A stretch of DNA of 64,000 nucleotides from Caenorhabditis elegans (GCF_000002985.6 NC_003281.10:1178001-1242000), one strand, 5' to 3'. Numbered from the stretch's first letter, positions 24,551 to 36,550 are shown. The notes: generated from the letters alone by a model not told the origin. Program-made: numbers and translations.

Positions 24551-27500
24551 ATGACGGATTACATGGCACAAATGCTCAATGAGCTCATGGGATCGCAGAG
24601 AGACGCGAATCCCGGCGAGGTTTACCCAATTTTGCCCCAAATTTCTAATTTTTTGAATTTATAGCGCAGAGAAATTCGCTACGACGACCCAAATGTGTGC
24701 ACCGACTTCCTTGTTGGCTTCTGTACGCACGATATATTTAGGAATACGAAAAATGACTTGGGATTCTGCAAATATGTAGGATTTTTTGATTTTCTTGGTT
24801 TTTCCGCGAAAAAAACCCGAAATTTTATCGATTTTCAGACGACACACGACGAAAATCTCAAAAATTCGTATAAAAACTCGGATAAAAAGTGGCGAATGGG
24901 ATTTGAGAAGCGATTCCTGGAGCGGATTCGCCGAATTCATGAAGATGTTCGCCGGAAGATTCAGAAGCACGAAGATCGGCTCGCCGTGACTCAGGGCGAG
25001 TCGAAAAGTGCCGAGGAGACGTTTGGGCAGAAAATTCTGGAAATTGAGCAGCGCCGGGAGCAATTGACGAAAAAAATGGAGGATTTGATGGATGAAGCCG
25101 CGTTGGAGGGAGAAAAAGGAAATGTGGACGCAGCGCAGACCGCTGGTACGGAGGAAATCCAGAAAAACACCTGAAAATTTGGAAAAAAACGAGATTTCTG
25201 TTAAAAAATTCGGGAAAACCCTGAAATTTAGCCGAAAATCCCCATTTTTCACCTAAAAGAGTTCGAAAAACCGATTTTTAACCCCAAAAAATCAACTTTG
25301 TGTCAATTTTCGCCCTAGAATCATCAACAAAAAAAATCGCAAAAAAGCTGAAAACTCTAATTTTTAAGAAAAACCCACAAAAATGGTCAAAAATCTGCAT
25401 TTTTAAGTGGAAATATACACTTTTCGGCTGATTTTCGCCCAAAAATCCACAAATTATGCTGGAAAACTGCTGAAAATGCCCATTTTCATCTGAAAAACTG
25501 AGAAAAATTCAAAATTTTCAGGAAAAGCCCAAAAATTCGCGAAAAAACTCATTTTCCACCTAAAAAATTCAAATTTCCCGCTAAAAAACGAATTTCAGTT
25601 GATCGTGCGGACAAGGCAAAGGTGGAAGTCGAAGAGCTCACTCAGGAAGCGGAAAAATTGAAATCGGAGAAGGAAAGAGCCATAAATATGGAGGAAAATG
25701 TCACTGCAGGTGCTGAAAATCGAAATTTTCAGTTAAAAATTACAATTTTCGCTGGAAAAACTGATTTTTCGACGAATTTTCAGGATTTTTAGGCTATTTT
25801 TTGCAAATTTTGAGACATTTGCAGATAATTTTCAGTGAAATTACCTGATTTTTTGAATTTTTATGAATTTTAGGTGCATTTCAACGAAATTTAGCGATTT
25901 TTAACCCGTTTTTCCACTGAAATTCCCATTTTTAGACTATTTTCACAATAAAATCCCTCAAAAATGCGATTTTCAGGCTATTTATCCTTGAAAAATGCTG
26001 AAAATTACAATTTTAAACTCATTTTTTCTAGTAAAATCACTCAAAAATACATTTTAACCCCATTTTTCCCTTTAAAAATGCGATTTTCAGCACATTTTAC
26101 CCTAAAAATCACATAAAAAGACGATTTTCAGCCAATTTTCCACTAAATTCACCCTAATTTTCAAAAAATTCTACTTTTTAGCCAATTTCTCGACAAAAAT
26201 ACGATTATCAGGTCATTTTACCAATAAAATCTCAAAAAATTTCATTAAAAAACTGAAAATTATAGTTTAAACCCATCTTTCCATTAAAATCACAAAAAAA
26301 AAACTATTTTTCTACTAAAATCACCGGCTAACCGCTCGAAAATTTCAGTTTTCAACACATTTCACACAAAAAATGCAATTTTAAGCTCATTTTTCCAATA
26401 AAATCACATAAAAATGCGATTTTCTGCATATTTTACTCTAAAAATCCCACAAAAATACGATTTTCAGGCTACTTTCCCCTTAAAAATGCTGAAAATTACA
26501 ATTTTAAACTCATTTTTCTCGTAAAATTACTCAAAAATACGATTTTTAACCATTTTTCCTCTAATATAACTTAAAAATACGGATTTTAACCCATTTTAAG
26601 CTAATTTTCCACTAAAACTGCTCAGAATTGACATTTTCGGTCCATTTTTAACTTAAATTAACTCAAAATTCCCATCTTTAAAGCTATTTTCACACCAAAA
26701 TGACTCAAAAATACGATTTTTAACCATTTTTCCACTAATATCACTAAAAAATACGGATTTTAACCCATTTTAAGCTAATTTTCCTCTAAAACTACTCAAA
26801 ATTGACATTTTAGGCCCATTTGTAACTTAAAATAACTCAAAATTCCCTTCTTTAAAACTATTTTCACACTAAATCCACTCAAAAATACGCTTTTAAGCTC
26901 TTTTTTCCAATAAATGTACTAAAATTTGTAGTTTTCAGCTCAATTTCCCACTAAAATCACTCGAAAAATACGATTTTAAGCCCATTTTTCCACTATTTTC
27001 ACTAAAAAATACGGATTTTAACCCATTTTAAGCTAATTTTTCTCGTAAAATTACTCAAAAATACGATTTTTAACTATTTTTCCACTAATATCATTGAAAA
27101 ATACGGATTTTAATCTATTTTAAGCTAATTTTCCACTAAAACTACTCAAAAACACGATTTTTAACCATTTTTCCACTAAAATCACTCGAAAAATACGATT
27201 TTTAACCATTTTAAGCTAATTTTCTACTCAAAATTGTCATTTTAGGCCTATTTTTAGAACACTTTTCCACTAAATTCACTCGAAAAATACGATTTTCAGC
27301 CCATTTTTCCACTATTTTCACTCAAAAATCTTCCAGGAAACCGGCAAATGCAAGTGTGTCAAATCTGCGGCTGTTTCATGCTCCAAAACGATGCTCCACA
27401 GCGTGTCGACGATCATTTAACCGGAAAATTGCACATTGCCTACCAACAAATCTCCGATACAATTAAAACAATCGAACTGGAAATGCAGACGAGTCAGCAG

Positions 27501-27773
27501 AAGGCTGAGATGAAGCGAAAACGTTCGAGAAGCCGATCTACGGATCGAGGCGCGGATCGGAAACGATCTACGGAGCAGCACCATCACAGTCATCGGAGCA
27601 GCCGGGATCATAGAGATCATCGGCACCGGGATCATCGTGGAGAGCACAGAGAGCACAGAGAGCACAAAGAGCACCGGAGAGATGATCGGCATCGATCGGA
27701 GAGATCAGAAAGATCAGAAAGATCGGAAAGATCCGATAGAGAGCGAAAAGTACGGTTTTCTCCTGAAAACTGA
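24551..27773 (+). CDS. LUC7-like U1 snRNP-associated splicing protein
   Basis: Exons 24551-24619, 24665-24775, 24839-25145, 25599-25709 and 27337-27773 (stop TGA), in phase, giving 344 residues. The start MTDYMAQMLNELMGSQRD matches the LUC7 N-terminal helix. A CCCH finger uses C35, C43, C58 and H63. A long charged coiled-coil follows (about 65-195). A second finger uses C207, C210, H226 and H232 (VCQICGCF...DDHLTGKLH). The tail from about 255 is rich in Arg, Ser, His, Glu and Asp (KRKRSRSRSTDRG; repeated ERSERS), an RS-type domain. LUC7 proteins bind U1 snRNP and influence 5' splice-site choice in the nucleus. The ATG is three bases after a TTTTCCAG acceptor. Intron 4 is 1.6 kb of degenerate repeat. 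A GTACGG inside the last exon (after SDRERK, ~27748) could act as an alternative donor. Confidence 0.9.
25715..27330. repeat. Degenerate ~35-bp repeat filling LUC7-like intron 4
   Basis: About 40 imperfect copies of CTCAAAAATACGATTTTTAA followed by CCCATTTTTCCACTAAAATC. The whole intron is this unit with small deletions and substitutions. Confidence 0.75.
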
Positions 27774-30139
27774 CTGAAAATTCGTGAAAAATTACCCGGA
27801 AAACCGGAATTTTCATCCAAAAACACGGAATTTGGCTGGAAATCCGCGAAAAATAACCTGAAAATTCAGAATTTTCGGCCAAAAATGGAATTTGACTGAA
27901 AATTCGCGAAAAATGACCTAAAAATCAGAATTTTCAGCCAAAATTCATGAAAACCATGAAATTTGGCTGAAAAATCGCCAAAAAATGACCGAAAAATTAG
28001 AATTTTCAGCCAAAACACAGAATTTGGCTGAAAATTCGCTGAAATTTACCCAAAAATCAGAATTATCGGTCAAAATTCCGTAAATTCACGGGATTTTGGC
28101 TGAAAATCAGAATTTTCGGCCAAAATTCATGAAAAAAGTGGAATTTGGCTGAAAATCAGCGAAAAATGACATAAAAATTAGAATTTTGAGCCAAAAAATG
28201 GAATTTGATTTGAAAATTCGCGAAAAGTAACCGGAAATTCAGAATTTTCAGCCAAAATTCATGAAAAACATGGAGCCTAACTGAAAATTCGCGAAAAATG
28301 ACCGCAAAACCAGAATTTTCAGTTAAAATTTATGAAAACCATGGAATTTGACTGAAAATTGCATAATTTTGAAGATTTACCTGCAAAAATCGATATTTTT
28401 TGCTTTTTTCCCTGAAAAATCGATAAAATACCGATTTTCAAGTGGAAATCGATAAATTTTGGGGATTTTTTTAGAAAAAGCGATAATCTTTTGATTTTTC
28501 ACTGGAAAATCGATAAATTTCGAACAAGACTTTGTAAAAATCGAAAATTTTTGGCTTTTCTAACTGAAAAATCGATAATTTTCTAATTTTTAACTAAAAA
28601 ATCACTGACTTTCTAATTTTTCCTGTAAAAAATCGATAAAAAACCCAAAATTTCTCTTCGAAAATCGATGTTTTTCGGCTTTTTCACTAAAATCTCAATA
28701 ATTTTCAAATTTTTCGGGAAAAAATCTCGATTTTTGGCTGGAAAATTAACAATTTTCACATTTTTCCTGTAAAAAATCAATAAATTTCCACATTTTATAC
28801 CAGAAAATCGATAAATTCCCGAAATTTCTCTTCGAAAATCGATAATTTTCAGCGCCACTAGACCGCCGCCGCCGCCGTCGTGCCGGGACCCAAAATTCTC
28901 CAAATTTTTGCACAATCTTCTCTTGTTAGCTCCCCACCAAAAGTACGTTTCCTTCAGCGATTCGCAGGTGAGTGGACCGCCCCTCTAATTACAGATTTTC
29001 AGATTTTTTGGGCCTGAAAATAGGCCGTTTTAAGCCCAATTTTCGCTCGGCCCCGCCCCCTTTTCAGGTTTCTGTATCCCCGGAATCTTGTTCGCCGATC
29101 TATGAAATTTTGTCAGTGTGTGTTGATCAGTTAGTTGACTATCATCGACCCAAAATTATCGATTTTTCGGGAAAAATTATTGATTTTTTTCAGATTTCTC
29201 TATCTACACCGAGCCGCCCACACGTTTTCACCTGCTAATTATCGATTTTTTTAAATTGATTTTTTATTATTTATCTCTCTGTAGAATCTTTTTGGTCTGT
29301 GAATTGGAATAAAATTGATTTTTCGAAAATAAAAAAAATAATTTTTTTTAGGTTTTTAAAAAGATTTTCGCGAAAAAATGAGGATTTTGAGAGAAAAATC
29401 GATTTTTCGACAAAATTTTTGAAATTTCAGTGGTTTTCATGTGAAAATTTTGAATTTACGCGAATTTTTTCAATATTTCGACGATTTTCGCTGGCAAAAA
29501 CTTAAAATTTAAGGCATTTTTCGAAGTTTGAAAAAATTTGGCCCCAAAATCGATTTTTTGGCCAAATTTTTGGATTTTTAGCGGTTTTTTTGTGGAAAAT
29601 TCGAAAAAATGCTTATTTTTGCGATATTCCAAGGTTTGAGGGCAAAAATTGGAAATTTGAGGCATTTTTTGATTTTTGGAGAAATTTGCCGCAAAAATCA
29701 ATTTTTCGATGAAATTTTTGAATTTTTAGCGCTTTTTGTGTTAAAAATTCGAATTTATTGCATTTTTTCTGATATTTCGACGATTTTCGCGGGCGAAAAT
29801 TGAAGATTTGAAGCATTTTTTCGATTTTTTAAGAAATTTGCCGCAAAAATCGATTTTTCAACGAAATTTTCCGGTTTTTTACAAGAAAAGGGGTTTAAAA
29901 CGCAGTTCTCATAAAATTTTACGTCTTTTTTCAACAATTTTACCTGAAAAAACCCAAAATTCACACGGAAAACCTCTGTTTTTCGGTAAAATCGGTACAA
30001 TTCACCTAAAAATGCAATAATGCAAGCGCGCTCCACTGTACAATTTCAGTTTTTTCTGGGCGCGGAATTCGAATTTGAATGGGTTTTTCGTCGATTTTCA
30101 GCCATTTCCCATCAATTTTTGCCAATTTTCAGTCAAAAA
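27774..30139. other. Gap between LUC7-like gene and orc-3 with an exon-like block
   Basis: 27.78-28.85 kb is A/T-rich repeat (GAAAATTCGCGAAAAATGAC variants). From about 28850 to 29310 the sequence becomes non-repetitive, with CTTCAGCGATTCGCAG followed by the donor GTGAGT, a TTTTCAG acceptor at about 29068, and an AATAAA near 29308. It may be a downstream or alternative 3' end of the LUC7-like gene, or a non-coding transcript; no convincing protein is seen. 29.3-30.0 kb is A/T-rich again. Confidence 0.5.
30021..30035 (+). promoter_or_regulatory. Candidate promoter element upstream of orc-3
   Basis: TGCAAGCGCGCTCCA lies 105 bases before the orc-3 ATG. It differs by one base from the reverse complement of the element in the mrpl-45/LUC7-like promoter. 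Confidence 0.55.
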
Positions 30140-33100
30140 ATGACGCCCGGCATCACTTTTCACCGCGGAAACAAGAAATTAAAGCTAGGAAAGGCGGAAA
30201 TCAACGAGGCAATCGAGTTTCCCGAGGATTTTGAGTTTTGCTCAATGGAACAGGAGAGGAGGTGGGTTTTTAAACAAATTTCAACTGAAAATTGTTAATT
30301 TACACTATTAAGTTTGAATTTGAAGTAAACTGTAAACTGAAAAAAAACGTAATTTTTCACTAAAAACGGTTTTTTTTCCAGATTTTTCAAAAATTTCGTC
30401 GATGACGTCACGAGATTCGACGAAAAAATGGCTCACACCACGGCGAGCATCTACGACACGGCAACCAACGAAATCGCCACTTGGATCCTTAAAAAACCCG
30501 GAAAATCGTCGAAAACGAAGGGAATTTCGGTTTTTTCGCCGAATGAGCCGATTGGGACGTTAAAATGTGCTCTGGTTCAGTGTAATTTTACGGATATTTC
30601 CCGGTTGATTGGTGATTTTCGGCAGAAATTACTGGAAAAATCCACGGAAAATCTGGAAGTCAGGGATCACTTGGTGACGGAGAACGACGCGATTCACGAG
30701 ATTATTGATCGGATTTTGGAGAAGGTAGCCGCGACCGCGACCGCAACGCATGACGAATTTCGATTTTTTTTTTGGTTTTGAACTTGCTCGACAACCAGGA
30801 AAAATCGATTTTTCCGGAAAAAAACACCAATTTCCAGACCGCAACGCACCTGAAATTCAAAAAAAAAAAGTCGAGAAAATCGATTTTCCGTCAACCGCGA
30901 CGCGACCGCAACGCATCCAAATTTATTTAAAATTCAAAATTTCCGGAAAATTATCGATTTTTTAACGAAAAACACCAAATTTCCAAACCGCGACGCGACT
31001 GCTACGCACCTAAAATTCAGGAAAATTCAAATTTTCCCAAAAACTATCGATTTTTAAACGAAAAAAAGGCAAATTTCCGAACCGCGACGCGACCGCAACG
31101 CATCGAAATTTTTAAAAAATTCAAATTTTCCAGACCGCGACGCGACCGCAACGCACCATATTTTTAAAAAATTTCAAATTTTTCAGAACACGTCCTCAAC
31201 AACATGCCACGTCATCATAATTCGTCAATTCGAATCTCTCCGTCCCAATTTCTTTGCGTCTCTCGTCTCTCTTCTCTTCTCAAATTCCACGTGTCGCCGT
31301 CTAATTCCACGTATCAAACTGATGACGTGTGTCTCGACGTCACCAGCGTTTTTTACGCAAAATTGCGGACTTGAGACGGCAAATTTGATGGATTTGACGC
31401 ATTTTAGGGTGATTTTCGACTACTTTTCGGCCATGGCCTAACTTTTGCACAGTGTAGAAAAGTTAGGCCATCGCTTGAAAATTGAAGAATAAACTCGGAA
31501 AAGTTGGAGAAAATCAAGGAAAATTCAAATTTTTCGATTTTTTCGTGTAAAAACTGCAAAAATTTTGAATTCCCGCTGAAAAAATAGTGGTGGCCTAACT
31601 TTTTATCAACTGCAAAAGTTCGGCCACCAGTGAAAAATCGTCCAAATCGATGAAAATTATTTTAAAAATCTATAAAAATTTATTTTTTAAAAAATCTTAG
31701 CAGGTGGCCGAACTTTTCACGAAATGCAAAAGTTCGGCCACCTGCTAAAAACTCGATTTCTTACCGAATTTATCGATTTTGAAGATTTTTTACAGGTGGC
31801 CGAACTTTTGCAGGTGATGAAAAGTTCGGCCACCGCTTGAAAATTCAAAAATTTTCGGAAAAAATCTCCCAAAAACCGCCAATTTTTTTCCAGTTCACCA
31901 AACTCGACGACATTTTTTCAAAAATAATTGCTACCGGTTGCCACGCCCACTTCTTGCCGCCCCGCCCACCGCCAAAAAATATTGAAGAAGACGATCCGGC
32001 ACTGCTCAACAATTTTGACTGCGCTCCGGCCGTTTTTTCAGGTAAACAATGTGTGGAAAATTTGAATTTCCCGCCCAAAAAAAAGTGGTGGCCGAGGTTT
32101 TTACAGGTTGCAAAAGTTCGGCCACCAGGGAAAAATCGCCTAAAAGCATTAAAATCGATGAATATCAGTAAAAATCAATATTTCTAACTGGTGGCCGAAC
32201 TTTTCACCACCTGCAAAAGTTCGGCCACCTGTTAAAAATCGTCTAAATCGATGAAAATTAGTACAAAATCGAGTTTTCAGCACGTGGCCGAACTTTTCAT
32301 CAGTTGGAAAAGTTCGGCCACCAGTGAGAAACCGCATAAAAGTATTAAAATCGATAAAAATCAGTGAAAAACCGAATTTTCAGCGGGTGGCCGAACTTTT
32401 CACATTCTGAAAAAATTCGGCCACCAGTGAAAAATCAAAGCACTAAAATCGACTAAAATTAGTGAAAAATCGCCTCAAAGCATTAAAATCGATGAAAATT
32501 ATTGAAAAATCGATATTTTAACAGGTGGCCGAACTTTTCCCATTCTGCAAAAGTTCGGCCACCAATGAAAAATCGCCAAAATCAGTAAAAATCGATGTTT
32601 TTAACAGGTGGCCGAACTTTTCATCAGCTGAAAAAGTTCGGCCACCTGTGAAAAATCTGCAAAAAAAAAAAAGAAAAATCGCCGAAAATCATTAAAATTG
32701 ATGTTTTAGCTAATGGCCGAAGTTTTGCAAGTGATGAAAAGTTCGGCCACCTGTTGAAAATATCGATTTTTCACCGAATTTATCGATTTAAACGATTTTT
32801 CACACGTGGCCGAACTTTTCACAAGTTGCAAAAGTTCGGCCACCAGAAAAAAAAAATCAATTTTTTATCGATTTTTCTCAAATTTTCTACTTGCAGGACC
32901 CTTCATGAAATACCTAAAAAATCGATTTTTCGCCTGCGACTACTCGATTTCTGCACTCTCTCGTGCCATCCAATTGGCTCTTCTTCAGAAATATCTCGAG
33001 GATCCCCTCTGGCGAGAAGATGCTCACGACGCAGAGCTCCAAAAATACGACCGTGTGCTCCGTGTGTTTCTCGAAGAATTTGGTGAAAATCCGGCCGAAA

Positions 33101-35599
33101 TCGACGAAAAATTGGCTGAAAATCTGCGATGCCACGTGGAAATTCAGTCGGATGGCGGCGATTTTTGGACGAAAATTCGCCACGAATCGATATTTCAAGA
33201 ACGAAAATCTGCGATTTTTGACGGAAATTCCACCAATTTGCACTCATTTTTGCGTCGATTTTTGGCAAAAATCACTCCAATTGACCCAAAATTCTGTGAA
33301 AAATTGGAAAATCTACGCGAAAATCTGATCTCCGCTGAGCAAAACCCAGAAAAGTCGGAAATTTCGCCGGAAAAATCGATAACAACGACACAAAAAATGA
33401 GCTTCCTGGAGATGCAGAAGCAGCGCCGATCGGCTATGACGGCCAAGCAGCAGAACCCACTGAGAAGTGCGAAAAGTGCGATTTTTTCGCATGTTATGGT
33501 ACGAAAACTGAGGAAAATTGGTCAAAAAACAATGAAAATCGATGAAAAACCGGCGATTTTAGTTGGTGGCCGAACTTTTGCAAGGTGGAAAAGTTCGGCC
33601 ATCTGTGAAAAATGATGGAAAACTGAGGGTTTCAGTGAAAAAAAACGCGAAAAATCGGCTGTTTTCAGTCGGTGGCCGAACTTTTGCAAGGTGGAAAAGT
33701 TCGGCCATCTGTGAAAAATGATGGAAAACTGAGGGTTTCAGTGAAAAATGGGAAAAATTTACTGTTTTCAGTCGGTGGCCGAACTTTTTCAAGAACAAAA
33801 AGTTAGGCCACCAGTGGAAAGTGATGAAAAATTGAAATTTTCAATGAGAAAACGCGAAAAATTGGCTATTTTTGTAGATGGCCGAACTTTTGCAAGGTGG
33901 AAAAGTTCGGCCATCAGTGAAAAATGATGGAAAACTGAGGGTTTCAGTGAAAAAAACGCGAAAAATCGGCTGTTTTCAGTCGGTGGCCGAACTTTTGCAA
34001 GGTGGAAAAGTTCGGCCATCTGTGAAAAAGTTTCTAGGTCATGGCCTAACTTTTCCTCTTCCTGTAAATGTTCGGTCATCAAAAGACACGTGAAACCCAG
34101 TAATTTTAGAGTTGGTGGCCTAACTTTCTCAAGTTTCCAAAATTCGGCCACCGATGAAAAATCGGTAAAACCCAGTTTATCAGATGGTGGCCGAACTTTT
34201 GCTAGCAAGAAAACCTAGGCCACTTTGTAAAGAAGCATTCGAGTGGTAGCCGAACCTTTCGAAAAGTTAGGCCACATGTGGAAATTCTAAACATTTGCTT
34301 TTGCAGCTAGGCCACCAGCGAATCCAACTGGTGGCCGAACTTTTCAAGTTTGCAAAAGTTCGGCCATCAATGAAAATTCATTAAACACTGAAATTTTCAC
34401 CAATTTTCAAGAAAAAACAAGCAATTTCCCAGGTGGCCTAACTTTTCAAGTTCGCAAAAGTTCGGCCACCTTGGAAAATCAACGAAAATCGATGAAAAAC
34501 AGTAATTTTATCCGGTGGCCGAACTTTTCCCAGGATGAAAAAGTTCGGCCACCCTTCAAAAATAGGTTTTAAAACCTTTTTACAGAATCTCTTCGAGACC
34601 ACCCTTCAACCGTACCCCTCCACGTGGCGTAACGTCATCGGCGCCAATTTCTGGATCGATGACGTCACGAAGACGTCACTGGACGCGTCCGACGAGTACG
34701 ATATCGAAAATGCGATGCTCAACGCGAAAAAATTCGAAAAAATGCCAATTTCCGTCGCGTGGAGGTGCCTGCTGACGCATCGCAACTTCAAATCCGTACC
34801 GATGGCCGAGTGGGCGGAGCTTTTTCTCAGAAATGTACGGTTTTTGATGTCTGCCTACGCGCCTGCCTGCCTACCTGCCTACTTACTTGCCTGCCTGCTT
34901 ATTTGCCCACAAACCTAGTTGCCTGCCTACCTACCTACCTAATTTCCTGCCTACAAGCCTGCCCACCTCTTCAATCACCTACGTATCTACCTACCTATTG
35001 GCCTGCCTACCTATCTACTTCCTGCCCTACTGCCTACCAATTCACCCGCCTACCTGGCTAGTTACATGCCTACCTACCTATATACCTACCTGCCTTTTTA
35101 CCTACTGACCTATTTGAGTGCCTACCTGCCTATCGGCCCTTTATTTCTGCGTGCTTATTTCCCTGCTTGTCTACAGACCTACAAGCCTGCCCACCTGCCT
35201 GCCCAATTGCCTATTTGCCTGCCTACCTACCTACCTACTTATCTGCCTCACTAACCGCTTATCTACCTACTTGCTTACTAGCCTACCTTCCTGATCTCCT
35301 GCCCTACTGCCTACCAATTCACCTGACTGCCTGCCTAGTTACATTATCTACCTACCTGCTTCACTACCCGCCTACCTGCCTGCCTACCTGCCTACCTACC
35401 CAGGCAGACACACCTAAAAACCATCTAAAAACCTCCAAACTTGCAGGTACAACAAATGAGCCGAAAATCAGCGAAAGGCGCGTTTTTCGCCGCCGCCGGC
35501 CAACTCGAGCACATTGGGCTCATTCGTGGAGCCGTCGACAAAAAGTCGACAAATGTTCACGTTCTGTACCATCCGATTTCGTTTATTCCCGATATTTGA
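30140..35599 (+). CDS. orc-3: Origin recognition complex subunit 3
   Basis: Seven exons: 30140-30261, 30382-30724, 31187-31408, 31894-32041, 32897-33498, 34586-34834 and 35447-35599 (stop TGA), all in phase, giving 612 residues (human ORC3 is about 711). The ATG follows a TTTTCAG acceptor by seven bases. Evidence for ORC3: the strand-rich core CHVIIIRQFESLRP..FFAS; the domain start DYSISALSRAIQLALLQKYL, the equivalent of human QNFIKGLQLSLLEHFY; a basic linker with SFLEMQKQRRSAM; and the C-terminal winged-helix end AAAGQLEHIGLIRGAVDKKS with LYHPISFIP. ORC3 pairs with ORC2 in the ring that loads MCM helicase; it has an AAA+-like fold without working Walker motifs, and none are seen here. Introns 3, 4 and 5 carry HP-4 hairpins, intron 2 a CGCGACCGCAACGCA minisatellite, and intron 6 a CTAC/CTGC microsatellite. 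Confidence 0.9.
30728..31160. repeat. GACCGCGACGCGACCGCAACGC minisatellite in orc-3 intron 2
   Basis: Six dispersed copies of a GC-rich block (CGCGACGCGACCGCAACGCA and variants; about 30728, 30838, 30892, 30985, 31080 and 31133), each followed by A/T-rich spacer. This is conspicuous in an otherwise AT-rich intron. Confidence 0.7.
31425..32845. repeat. HP-4 hairpin array, orc-3 introns 3 and 4
   Basis: About twelve short inverted repeats of the form GGTGGCCGAACTTTT, loop of 5-14 bases, AAAAGTTCGGCCACC, spaced ~70-110 bp. The exon at 31894-32041 lies between copies and is free of them. Arms vary together in places (GGCCTAACTTTT pairs with AAAAGTTAGGCC at 31436-31470). Confidence 0.9.
33560..34560. 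repeat. HP-4 hairpin array, orc-3 intron 5
   Basis: About twelve more copies. Four near-identical ~110-bp tandem units (33563, 33673, 33879, 33983) contain GGTGGCCGAACTTTTGCAAG and GTGGAAAAGTTCGGCCATC, followed by a shared spacer (GATGGAAAACTGAGGGTTTC). Confidence 0.9.
34850..35405. repeat. CTAC/CTGC tetranucleotide microsatellite, orc-3 intron 6
   Basis: About 550 bp of degenerate (CTACCTGC)n on the plus strand with interruptions. It reads through in several frames as Leu/Pro/Thr/Tyr/Cys strings, which are not genes. Confidence 0.9.
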
Positions 35600-35648
35600 A
35601 CTATTTTTATTTTTTTGCGAAGATTTTCGAATGAATTTTGTGTATTGA

Positions 35649-35978
35649 TTATTTTTGGGTTTTTTTTTGTGAAGCTGAAATTCGACGTAAGAGCCAAAAA
35701 TTGGAGCGCGCCCGACACGTTCGGGTTTCCGCAGTTATTTGAAACACGAAATTCTGGCTTCCCTCATAAATTGAAATGGAAGAGTAAAAAAAGAAAAAAA
35801 AAACAGACTGACTCAATGATATGGTATTCATGTTTTGTCTCAATTTTGTAGAAACTCGACCAGCTCCAGAGAAAACTCGCTCGCTTTCTGCGGAAGAGGC
35901 TGGAGCCGTCAAATATCGATTCGCAATTTGTGACAATATCGGGAATTTTGCTCGGATCTGATTATCATGCCAGAACAA
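35649..35978 (-). pseudogene. hAT transposase C-terminal fragment (relic)
   Basis: Minus-strand translation gives KFPILSQIANRYLTAPASSA followed by ESERVFSGAGRVSTKLRQ, the hAT family C-terminal dimerisation signature (A/P-S-S-x-x-x-ERVFS). An in-frame stop lies just upstream, and the downstream part degrades into a low-complexity phenylalanine run, so this is a decayed fragment. It lies 50 bp past the orc-3 stop, in antisense. Confidence 0.75.
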
Positions 35979-36219
35979 ACTAGGGTCATGTGTGTCCTAT
36001 CATTGCCAGAATCAAAAAGTAGTTCCACCTCCGCTGACGCCAAAACACGAACATCAACTGGGGTTTTCTCTTCGACTAATCTGTCTTTCGAGCTATCGAA
36101 AACAAAAATTGTTTGTTTTCAGCTGGGTTTTGCTTGTTCGCTCTGTTGATAATATGAAAACAAAATAGGCGCGCACTTCAAATATGGTTTTTTTGACGAT
36201 TTTGTCCTTTGTTTATAAC

Positions 36220-36550
36220 TAGGGCTTCCATGTGAGAGCGGTGCGGCGACGGCGCCTCACGCCAGCCTCACGCCGGCCGGCCTTCGCCGTCGCCGGTCGC
36301 CGCGCTGTGCATATTGGCGTGAGCTCCGGTGTATGCGTAGGGAGGATTTACGGCTGCATACCGTAGTTTTGCAATTCTATTTTGCGCAACGTGATTCAAA
36401 AAGTGGTTATTAGGAAGCGGTCGACACATTCTGGGTTCCGCGCCGCACTGTACATGCGGATACGTTGCGGCGTTTGTGGCGGCGTGAGGCTGTTTGAGGC
36501 GCCTCATCGGCCGGCGAAGGCGCCGCAGCGGCGCCGAGATGGAATCCCTA
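36220..36550. mobile_element. Non-autonomous hAT-type element (MITE), 331 bp
   Basis: The ends are TAGGGCTTCCAT (left) and ATGGAATCCCTA (right), inverted with one mismatch, followed inward by related GC-rich inverted sequence (CGGTGCGGCGACGGCGCC / GGCGCCGCAGCGGCGCC-like). Both ends are flanked by the 8-bp direct repeat TTTATAAC (36212-36219 and 36551-36558). An 8-bp target duplication is the hAT hallmark. There is no transposase inside; the minus-strand open frame across it is incidental. Confidence 0.88.

Noticed and set aside
27417..27882. Minus-strand ORFs opposite the last LUC7-like exon
   Set aside because: They are shadows of the Arg/Ser/His/Glu repeat codons on the sense strand.
31425..34560. 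CRISPR-like appearance of regularly spaced palindromic repeats in orc-3
   Set aside because: Spacers are low-complexity and related to each other, the repeats are interrupted by exons, and the genome is eukaryotic.
34759..35254. Leu/Pro/Tyr/Cys-rich ORFs (ACLPTYLP-like)
   Set aside because: They are translations of the CTAC/CTGC microsatellite in orc-3 intron 6.
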